Origin: Dendrolimus kikuchii
Taxonomy: Eukaryota; Arthropoda; Insecta; Lepidoptera; Lasiocampidae
DNA: 64,000 nucleotides
Assembly: GCA_019925095.2 (NCBI GenBank)
Contig: CM034392.1
Span: forward strand, 14,766,387 to 14,830,386
Direction: 5' to 3'
A program made the translations under genes and the position numbers. Every line of letters starts with the position of its first letter. The stretch's first letter is position 1. Positions 36,601 through 48,600 of this stretch are shown here, in pieces. Below the pieces are notes generated by a model, which searched no databases, had not been told where the DNA came from, and saw only the letters and a list, made by a program, of their open reading frames with translations.

Positions 36601-39600
36601 GATCTTTTTTGCACGTTCTTGTCGTACGTGATCCACTTTTCATCACCAGTTATCAGCTTCTTCAAAAATGCTTCGGTTTCATTACGTCGTAATAAAGAAT
36701 CACAAATGAGTACACGGTTCATTTAAGGTGAGCTCATGAGGCACCCAAATATCGAGCTTTTTTGTGTACCCAGCTTTTTTCAAATGCACCAAAACCGTTT
36801 TGTGGTCAATTCCCAGTTCTCCAGCTACATCGTAACTACTAATATGCAGATCTTGCTCCACTTTTTCAAAAATGGCATCAATTTTGTCCGTAACAGGGCG
36901 ACCAGAGCGACGTGCATCTTTGATATCAAAATTTCCGGATTGAAAACGCTTAAACCAAATTTGCGCTACTCTCACAGATACTGCATTAGGTCCATAAACA
37001 TCACAAATTTTTTTCGCGGCTTGTGTTGCATTTTTACCTTTTTTGTAGTAAAATTTTAAAATGTATCAAATTTCTTCATTAGATTCATTCATTTTAACAA
37101 TAAGAAAAACAAATGAAAATCACACATTTTCCTAATTTGAATTTGGAATTGTCTTCTTTAAAATTAAAACTTTTTAATGATACCAAAACCAGCCGGATAC
37201 AAATAGTATAGCCAAAGAGATCTTATTACAAGTTCATATATACTATATGCGAAACGACTTTTTCCCCAACCTATTATTTCAAAGGTTTTTGTAGCTGTGG
37301 GCGACTCTACTGTGATTCGAACATGCCGTGAATTTGTAAAAGTAAGATAATAATGTACTCCAGTAGGTGACAATTATACGCACACTGAAGCTAACTGTAG
37401 CGGACCACGTGAAATATGCTAATTCGTTACAAGTTAGTTTAAAACGTCATTTTCCTGCCGTGGCATTCTAATGCGAAATTACATTATTTTGACCAGAAAC
37501 TTGAAAGTTACATATTACATACCTTAATAAATACACCAGGTATTTAGGAAAGTATATAATATATAACCAAGTAATTTGATGGCGGATCGGTATGGCGATC
37601 CAGCGAGGAAACGTAGCCAGCCTGGGCACCTTACCCATAGAAGATGTTGATCTAGGCTCAGCATTCTACTTATAGTCCTGAGAGACTATCGGTAGAATAC
37701 AATATAAATTAGTCAAGTTTTCTTTTATTATTGTATTAGATTATTTATGGCATTGTAAAAAAAAGTAATTTAATGTTAAATTGTTTGTTGACATATATCA
37801 TTGAGATTATTTTCGAAATCGTCATTTTCCTGGCTGGCCAATAGCAAAATAGCGACTGCGCGACAGGTTTTTCATTTTTCAATTCATTTTTCTTTGTTAT
37901 AACATGTTTATATGGCGTGGAAAATCGACTGACCCTCTACCCCTAATGTAAATCTTGTAGTTATGTTATAAGATTTTGTATCTTGTATTAGTTGTTTGTG
38001 AACCATATAAAAATGTTTATTTGGAAAACATTTAGTGTATATATATTATTTTATTTTGTAGGCCAGAAAATATGGTTTCAAAAAAATGGGTTGTGAATAA
38101 ATTGTAGCAAGGAAAAGCGAACTGGAAAAGAGAGGTTAGTATTTGAAACTAGAGCACACAACTTTTAAAATTCCGTGTTAAAGCTATATCTTCTTAGTGT
38201 GTGAAAATATATTTTTTTGTCTATAACAAGAAGAATTAAAAGGAAAAAATGCATATTTCATAAATTTTTATGTGTATTTTAGCCATTTATTTAATTTTTA
38301 CCTAATTACAAATAATCAGAAGTCGTGGTAGCCTAATGGGTAGCGCACTCGTCCCAAACTCAAAGGGCGTGGGTTCGATCCTGGCCGAAACGCATGCACC
38401 ACTTAGGGGCAGTTTTCTGACCTAATGTGCATATTGTTACAATTACCACGTGCTAATAACGGTGAAGGAAAACATCGTGATGCAACCGATGTGTCAAACC
38501 TGCCAAGCCGCTTTGGACAAGCGTGGCGGGTATACTATCCCTTATAGTGGGAGGCCCGAGCCCAGCAGAGTGGGACATTTATGGGTTGTTATTACTATTA
38601 CTACAGATATTCAAAACTATGTATGAAGTGTAATCTTTTATTTGATGTTTCTATTACTTTTAAATTGGAATGGTAACAGAATGTTCTAAAGTGTTAAAAT
38701 TTAGTTTTAATTATCGCTATTATCACAAAAGCTTATAAAATATAAAGAATTAAAGAATGCGACTACATACTTTACTTATAAGCAAATAAAATAACAAAAA
38801 AAGTAATAAAAATAATAAAGAAATAGTTCATTGGCAAAACTAAACTTATTAATAAAAACAGATGAACTAGATAATATAAGAAGAAAATAGTATGTATATA
38901 TGTAAAGCGATAAAATTTGCCTATACCTGATGAAGCGTAGTTTGTTGCTGCCGGCTCGCTGAGCAATAATGGATAGGCAGTAGGCTTTCCGCATCACCAG
39001 GCAACTACCAACAAACAACCAATTCATTAGATTTGTATCATTAGATTCAATTTATTGGATTCTACTTTAATTAATGTTAAATATGAAGAAATTGTGATGC
39101 CAATGAACTATTACGGGTTTGAAAAATGTAATAAAAGATATTTAAATTGGAGATTGGGAATTTAAAAAGAAATAACAAAACAAATATTAATTATAAATAC
39201 CATAAATAAACATAATAATGAGTGATTTCAATACATAGAAAGAGAAGCGTTGTATTCATTAAAAATTGTTAATTTTTTATACAAATTATAACTCACGTAG
39301 TGAGGTAAAATTTAGCAAATTACCGATTTTATAATGACATTTATATAAGTAGTTTGGCTAACGAAAGTAAACACTCTAATTATAAAAGTTTCATATGACA
39401 ATGGGCGCGTTCCTCTAGTATTTCACAACGCCCAAAAAGCTCCGTCCGCCGTTCCAGATGGCGACCACGTTCGTGGCGAAAACATCATTAATGACGACAT
39501 TTTTTTGGAACACAGCGCTCACAACGACCCATGTCAAGAGGTAGGTTGAAGTGAGCGTTGACCACAGAACATTAATCTCTATCGATTGACACTGAAAAAG

Positions 39601-42600
39601 GCGCGAATTTCAAATCAACCAATGACATTAAAATTTGTATAATTCGTCGTTAATGACATCCAACTCTTCATAATCCTTTCCACTAGAGTTAATGATTGTA
39701 ACGTCCGTAAACAAGTGAAACGGGAAAAATCGCGGTCGTGAACGTGGTCGTTATTACACTTATGTGGAATGTAGCCATAATTAATACAAAATTAATTGTC
39801 AATGTCATTATATCAAACCATTGTCGTTATTATCGACATTATTGTTATTTTGGTGTAACTGTATTTTAGCATTTACGAGGCCAAAACATAAATAAAACCA
39901 TTAAAAGTGAAGTGCAGAAGTTTTTAGTTTGCATGATTTCGAAATTCGAGATAAAGCAACAGAAAAGAAGCTAAATTAAAAAAAAAACAAGATTGTTTAC
40001 ATATTGTATAAACATTATAGCTACGTTTCACATAAGGCTCACAAAGACCACGTTTACGACCGCGACTTTTCCCGTTCCACATGCTTGCGGGCGTTATAAT
40101 CATAAACTCTAGTGGGACACGGATTATGGAGCGTTGATGTCATTAACGACAAAATACACAAATGTCATTGTGTGATTTGAAAATGGCGCCTTTTTAATGC
40201 CAATTGATAGAGAGAATTAATGCTCTGTGGTCAATGCCCACTTCGACCTACCTCTTAAAATGGGTAGTTGTGAGCGCTGTGTGATCGAAAATAATGACGT
40301 TTTTGTTACGACCACAAAACTGTGGTCGCTATGTGGAACGGTTGAGGCGGAGTATTTTGGGCGTTGTGAGCTACTAGGGGAACGCACGCTATATAATGAT
40401 TTGGAGTTGCCATATTGATATTTTTTTAAATTTGTCACGCTATTTCAGTCTCTACTTTCAGTAGCTAGACCCTAGTTCGTATTGATTCAACACCTCTATT
40501 TGATGGAACATTGACTTTTTTTTAGATTTATAATTTTATATCCTATTTTTCTTTTTCGAGTTACTATATCTAATCTAAAATATAGTAAAAAGAACCCTTC
40601 AAGTTTCATCCCAGTGTTTGTTTGTGTATCATAACTGATTACGAGTGCGGTATAGATATACCGCACCTTGATTTGAAGTATTTGGAGGGATGGAGGCGGT
40701 TGGAAGGGGAGGGTTGAGAGGAATTCTTACCCCTTCTGCAATCCCTATGTCAAGAAAATGTATAGTTTTTGAGATATTAATGTTTTTGTAAAAATAACCT
40801 CACTATGTTTTTCACTAATATTGCACTTATATCATAGGTTCAAAGTTGAAAAATCCAATCAAAATCGAATAATTAACGTAAAAAGATTCAAAATAGTCCA
40901 AAGAAACAAGAAAGTTATTGAAAAATGAAATAAAACAACTAAGCAATTCACGTAAATAGCAAAAACAAGAAACATGATAATCATAGATAATACTTATATA
41001 TTTTTATGAAGTTTATGGTTGGCAACTAGGTCTTGACTAAAACTAATCTAGATGTCAATGTCATAAGCACGAATGAATCGATATCATTTTTTTTCTTTAT
41101 GGTTTGTTAATTCTGTGTAAAGAGTTCACGAACTCACCATTCTAGTCACTTGTCGCGACTTTCGACTAAAGCCCACAAGCCGAGCGAGCGAAGCGAACGT
41201 GCTGCGACAGCGGTCGGTGAGTGCCAAAACAGACTGGTCACCATTTATTCATTAATAACAATTTAAACAACGGTTATAAATCGGTTGTGACACTCGATGA
41301 TCGCTGCCGTGGCACGTTTGGCTTGTGAGCTTTAGTCTGTGTGCTGTTTCCCAGACATAGGGGTTGAAGAAAGGAGAAGTACTTAAATTAATTGTTTTTT
41401 TTATAACCACCCAAACTTTATTTTATGTAAAAATATATTAGAATAAAATTTTCATGGCTTAAATAATTACCAACCATAAACTTCGGAAAAATATGTAAGT
41501 ATTATTTATGATTCTCATGTTTTTTGTTATTTACATAAATTACTTAGTTGTATTTTATTTCATTTTGCAATAACTTTTTTGAGTTTTTGGACTATTTTGA
41601 ATCTTTTTATGTTGACTATTGGATTTTGGTTGGATTTTTCAATTTTGAACCTATGATATGAGTGGAATATTAGTGAAAAACATAAGTGAAGTTATATTTA
41701 TAAAAACATTAACATCTCAAGAACTATATACACTTTTTTGACAAAGGGATTGCAGAAGGAGTAAGTATTCATCCCTAACTTCTCCCTGCGCCCCTACAAA
41801 TACTTGAAATCAAGGTGCCGTATATCTATACCCCACCCCTGATGACAGATGAAGAATGACATTTGCCTTGTAAAAAATAACTTTGTATATCTCCTAAATT
41901 CTGCAGGACCAGATATTGCCATAAATTATTCTTCTAATGGATTTTTTTTATATCAAATTATAAAACATTAAAAATTCTTAATAATTTTTATTTACTGATC
42001 AATTGTCATTACGTATTATTAAAGTAAGAGATAAATTGCATATTGTCGGCCTAATTTGTTAACTTGCTAAGTCCATTTATATATAGTTTACAGAAGGAAG
42101 AAAAAAGTGACTTACATTACACTAGAGTTTACCCCGCGGCAGTGCCGCGGGGTAAACTCTAGTGTGCAGCCATAGTCAGCCTCTAGTGCTTCTGCTTACT
42201 TCTTGTTTAAAGAGCAGGCCTTAATACAGGTTTGTACTAAATTTTTATGTTAGTGCTATTGGCACCTGGAAGATTAATTTAATTTTATATCGCAAACTAT
42301 CTAATCTACCCAGCATGAAAGGTATTTATGTCCATTTTCGGTATTAAAACTACATTTAAACAAAATGACAGCAAAACCGATCCAGTATTCCTAGTATTTT
42401 CCGTGAAAGCGTTACAATAAGACATATCTAGATAACTATTGCATTTTTTATAGGCGGAAACATTTTTACATCTACGTGTATAAACTTGAGAAATTATTGG
42501 GCTCATCCAAACTTTCATCCTCTATTTCAAACCGTTCTAGTTTTATTTACCTATATCCCGTCTATGAAAACTACATAATTAACAAAAATGATAATAATGA

Positions 42601-45600
42601 CAAAAAGGACAAAAATGGCAAACTATTTTTGTCTTATTATGTATTAAAATTACATTTTTTTTTTTTCATTTATTTATCAAGACAAAAAAAATTATTACTA
42701 ATCGTTGATTTTATACATAGCATAGAAAACCTCTGGGGTTTATATTAGTGCTATGGGTATCTACGTCCGTAGCATTATGTTTCGTTTAGAAAGTGCACTT
42801 TAAGTTTATTTTTAATATTTATTAGTGTAATGCAGCCAAATCGGTCCAGTAGTCTTTCCTCCGTAAAAGCATAACAAACAGAGAGACAAATATATTTTTA
42901 TAATATAATACGATAAAAAGTATCCTATGTTCATTCTCGGCATTGAAAAAAATATATGCTGTGTTTCAGCCAAATCCGTTCAGTAGTTTTTCCGTAAAAA
43001 CGGAACAGACAGACAGTTACTTTCGCATTTATAATATTAATAGGGATTCTTCTGAGAATTCCGTTAGTCGCTATAAATTTCCTTGACATTTTGTAATTGT
43101 TAATAGTTGGATATCGTATGTACAGATAAAAAAAAAGAAATTAAAACAATTTGTTAGCAGCTTTTCGTCGTGAATTTTCAATTTGTTTAAGGACATAGCA
43201 GTTTTTAATCTAAAAATAATTATGGAATTTAAATTTATCAAGTTTATAATAAAACTAGCTGTACCCGGCAGATGTTGTCCTGCCCTTACAAATAAAAACC
43301 TAGAACCCGATTGCAGTGATATTTACCGAGACCAATAGTTAATTTAAACCATTCGCGAATCCACTTTAATAAAACAAAAAACATCATCAAAATAGGTGCC
43401 ACCGTTTAGAAAGACTTTAGTGGTGCCACCTACCGGTAGATCTATAATTTTAATCATCCCGGGACCCACTTCAACACACACAAAAATAATTTCACCTAAA
43501 TATTGGACCCCGATTACAGCTAAATGAATTATTTTACATGTATTTTATCAATAAAATAGCTCCGACCGAAACATCTGTTTTAAACGATATTCCGATATTC
43601 TGTCAATTCTATGTCAAACGTCATAAGGTTACATTAAAAAAGTTCATATTGCTCAAAGCGCTAAGGTTACATTAGAAATAATTTTATTTGGTGGTTAAGT
43701 ATTCTTAAAGTTTCTAATTTTCCTTGCTCAAAGCGCTAAGGTTACAATAGAAATAATTTTAAATGGTGGTTAAGTATTCTTAAATTTTCTAATTTTCCGC
43801 GCAATTTTCTTATTTTTTTTCTTTCATGAGAACCTTCTCCCGATGACAACAAACACAAAAAAAATTAGCGAAATCGGTCCAGCCGTTCACGTGTGATGGC
43901 GTGACCAAGGGAAATGGGGATTCATTTTTATATATACAGATTAGTCCACTAGGTAGTAGAACCAAATTTATTATTTAAATTGAAAAATCAGTCTTCTTTA
44001 ACTAGGAATCATTGTTTTATTGGATTGGATGGTTCTTTTAGACGTCTCAATATGTTAGGAGGTCTCAAATCTAGTGTTTAAAAACATTGTCCCACATACT
44101 TTGACGCTTTCATCATTTACTTTAATATGATAAACAAAGTTATAAGATTTCTTTGTTTTTTTTGTTTATCGATTTCATAACCCTACTTTCTTAATATTAG
44201 GTTGGGGAAAAAGTTTCTTCGCATTTTATATAAAAATTCAAAGGTTTTTTTTTATAAAGTTTATTTACATTTGACTAAAGTATGTAGGTGCCATTTTGTT
44301 GGATAACTTTTTGCCATCTTGTAGGTAGGGACGTGATCCCATTGCTATAAAAATTTTGGGACTTCTGATCAAAAAACTGCGACAAGTAGTTTTGGCAGTC
44401 CTCTCGTGATGTTAACCTGACACTGCCTAAGGAATTCTGCAGAGACCGAAACAGGTGAAAATCTGAAGGTGCAAGGTCAGGACTATACGGCGGATGTATT
44501 AACACCTCCCAGCTAAACTCTCGTAATTTTTGCTGAGTGGCTAAAGATGTGTGAGGTCTAGCGTTATCATGATGAAAAACCACACCCCTTCTGTTGATTA
44601 ATTCCGGCCGCTTTCTCTCAACTTTTTGCTTTAATCTCATCAGTTGTTTGCAGTACAGTTCAGAATCGATGGTCCTGCCTGGCGGTAACAGCTCATAATG
44701 AATAATGCCCCTCCAATCCCACCATACACACAGCATCACCTTGTTGCGAGTTAACCCGGGTTTCGCCAGTCTGTGAAGCCTCCGGTGTGGGCGGGCGCCC
44801 TGGCGGCTCGCAACGTCGCAACACTGCGACAGACACAGCGTATGCTGGCCGTCAGGGCCGTCCGAGGGTATCGCACGATATCCTTCGAAGCGGCCTCCTT
44901 ACTAGCCGGCGCTCTGCCGTGGGACCTGGAGGCCAGGACACTGGCCTCCCTGTACGCGTGGCGTAAGGAGAAGGAGGCCAGTGTTGGCCGACCTGCGCCC
45001 CGTGAGACCGAGGGGCGCAGAGACGAGTTGCGCCAGGTCCAGGTGGCAGAGTGGGCGGACCGCCTACTTAACCCCAGCGCCGGCCTCGCCACCATCCAAG
45101 CGGTGAGGCCGATCATGCCAGAATGGCTGCAAAGACGTTACGGCACCCTGACGTTCCGCCTGACGCAGGTCCTCTCGGGGCACGGATGCTTCGGGAGGTA
45201 CCTGTGTCGAATAAGACGTGAACAGACGTCAGGGTGCCACCACTGCGTCGGCGGCGACGAAGACACGGCGCTGCACACCCTCCAGGTGTGTCCAGCCTGG
45301 GACGAGCAGCGTCGTGATCTCGTCGCGGCCGTCGGGGCGGATTTGTCCCTCCCGGCCGTGGTAAAGGCCATGGTCGGGAGCGCCGACGCGTGGGACGCAG
45401 CCGCCTCCTTCTGCGAAACCGTCATGTCCGCAAAGGAGGCGGCGGAGCGGGAGAGGGAGCAATCCGCTACGCTCCCCTCCCGCCAGAGCCGGCGGCGGCG
45501 TCGGAGGGTCGTCCATGACGACCTCCAGCCGCCGTAGGCTACGGCCGTGCGGGCGACCGGCGGGGAAACCGGACCCGCCCGCACATAAAGGCCGGAGAGG

Positions 45601-48600
45601 AGGGACGCGCGCCGATCCGCGCGCCCCCTCTCACCTCGCGGTGAGGTAGAGGAGCCGGAGAGACCCAGATCTCCGGCTACCAAATGGTGAGGCCAGCCCG
45701 CAAAGGGGCCGGCCGCCGTCCGTCCGGGCTGGTGGTGAATGCGCGAGCGAGCCCACAGCCCGGACAAAGGACGCTTGGGATCGGACAGGGGTTTTAGTGG
45801 GTATCCCTAACCGCGGCGTGGCAATAGCATCTCACATCTCAACGTGGGGTGCTAGTGCCACCCCGACCTGGCGAATCCCACTCACGGGCCGCGACCTTTC
45901 CCCCTCGCGTGGCCTACGGTCCTCAAACGGATAACCAAATTTGCGCTACTCTCACAGATACTGCATTAGGTCCATAAACATCACAATTTTTTTCGCGGCT
46001 TGTGTTGCATTTTTACCTTTTTTGTAGTAAAATTTTAAAATGTATCGAATTTCTTCATTAGATTCATTCATTTTAACAATAAGAAAAACAAATGAAAATC
46101 ACACATTTTCCTAATTTGAATTTGGAATTGTCTTCTTTAAAATTAAATCTTTTTAATGATACCAAAACCAGCCAGATACAAATGGTATAGCCAAAGAAAT
46201 CTTATTACAAGTTCTATATGCGAAAAGACTTTTTCCCCAACCTATTATTTCAAAGGTTTTTGTAGCTGTGGGCGACTCTACTGTGATTCGAACATGCCGG
46301 GAATTTGTAAAAGTAAGATAATAATGTACTCCAGTAGGTGACAATTATACGCACACTGAAGCTAACTGTAGCGGACCACGTGAAATATGCTAATTCGTTA
46401 CAAGTTAGTTTAAAACGTCATTTTCCTGCCGTGGTATTCTAATGCGAAATTATTAATGTTTTGGTATCAATAAAATAATTTATCTTTTGGTATTTTGTAA
46501 ATCCAACAGCCTTCTATCTTCTCTCTCACAAAGTATGTTTTACCATATTCTCTTTTTTGTTTATTCATTTTCAAAATCCATTTCTTTTTATCAACTGCAA
46601 AATGTATCTTTCGTTATTACTTTTGTTTATTGTTGTAGTAGGCGATTCTGAGTTAGAATCTCAGAATAAGGCAGAAATTTCTAGTCTGTATCACTATTAT
46701 AGAATATAGTTTCAAACACAGGTATATTTTGTATGGGCTGAAATGCATATTACCCATTAATAAAATGCTAAGAATTGCATCTGAGGTGTTAGAAAGTATT
46801 TGAAATAGATTTGGGCCTTCTTCAAAGACGTTGCTTGTAATCTGATGTATCTGAACTGTTTATGTTTCCAGAGCTCAAAATATTAGCTGCTTGTACTTGT
46901 GCTTCAAATGGGACTAGTATAAAAGCACTTATGGAGTTAGGGTAGGAACCAGGAGAAGAAATTGTATCCCTGTTTTCCGTGATCAAAGTATTCTTTGGAA
47001 AAGTCAGTTAGGGATATATTATAGATATTGACACTTGTCTCATAATAAATTTTGTTTAAATTGTTATCTGTTGTGCCTCGCGTAATCTCCCTTGATTTTG
47101 GATATTCTAACTGAACGTTTACTAAAGCGTGCAGTATTTTATTTGGTTATAAGTTTAACTTCGTAACATTTTCTAACCCTTCCAATAATTTTCAATATGG
47201 CTTGACAGCCAAATCTACCAGAGAGATCCTAAAAACAACAGGACATGGAACATTTTTATGTAAAGCTACGAAAAAACATGAATTTAATGAAACACACACA
47301 CAGACATACACTTAAACAGTGAAAATTCAATGTCTTTCAAGATACTTGCTTAGAACAGAATAAAAAAGTTTACATATAATAGTAAATTTACCTTGTTTAC
47401 TATAATTATATAACATGTATGTTGTTAACTCACTTGAAATTACTTAAAAAATTACAAAACTGAAGTCGCAACAGGCAGAGGGTGAGGGAATATTTTCAGT
47501 ACAAAGCTGAGCCTATTTGGGGATATAGCTGATTTTAGTTGTGGAAATTTACTATTAGTCAGAAAGCAGGTTTTCAGACATGGAATTTCTAACACTTTTT
47601 AGATTGATATCAACTTTTAGGCCGACGGTATTTAAAATTTGTGAATATATTTTTTGGTAGTAAAAATTTAAAGGTATATAAACAAATAGTTCTTTTTGCA
47701 TAATTTGAACATGTTTTTATTTTAGAGTTATAATGAGAAAGAAACACAAACAGTGACTGCCTGCCTTTTATGTCTGATTTTCAGATAGTTAAGGTAAGTA
47801 ACTTTTATTTATATCAACAGCTCCATTAACAATATAATTTGAAAAAAACAATGAGAGATGACATGTGGGTATTCTACAAACGATCTCTCTTTAGTAGTGA
47901 TGGGCCGAAATTCGTTTTACATTCGGTTTGACCGAATTTCGGCAGCTTAAGCCGAACTTCGTCATTTGGCCGAAATTCGGTTTAATGCCGAACATTCGAT
48001 GCAAGAAAAAAGTAAAATACCTACTTACACTATTTTGACTGAAGTTAATAGAAATCATATTTCATCTATCATAACCGTAATATAAAAATTGGCATCTATA
48101 TACTCGTGGTCATTTATTTTAGTTAGGAACATGTAAATCTTAATGTGTAATGTGATAAAAAATAAATAAAATTAGTTCTTGACTAATTAAATAGACATCA
48201 AATTAAAACAAAAATAAAATAAACTTATTATTCCTCTAAGAAACATCAGTAAGTAGTGCAACTGCTTAATTATAATGCGTAACTTGAATTAAAAAAAAAT
48301 ACGTCTAAAGGACATCAGCAATTATAAACTTTAATTTTGATTGAAATCACTTTTTACGACTTAAACATTATGAATTTAGAATTATGAAATGGTGATTTTT
48401 TTTTAAATCAAAGGTCTAAAAATCTATTTTTTTATCCACCTACTCCTACTTAAAATTTACTAAAGGCAGGTTATGGTGTAAAAAAACCAAAAATTCGGTT
48501 TTATCAAGTTGACATTGTTAACAGGTCACGATGTGTTGCTCTTGAGAAAGCATGGTGAAATCAAACCGAAATTAGGCCGAATTTTTTGTTTTAACTGAAT

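Noticed and set aside
37164..37373. Host protein [20 protein letters not shown]
   Set aside because: It lies in the repeated mariner flank and runs into the mariner TIR; the same frame occurs at 46153. Repeat-derived.
38319..38395. tRNA gene
   Set aside because: Box A and box B are perfect, but no proper acceptor stem closes and the sequence runs on into a 200-bp SINE body with a typical SINE tail.
45138..45767. Minus-strand 209-aa protein inside the R1 fragment
   Set aside because: Antisense of the recognisable R1 ORF; open only because the sequence is GC-rich.
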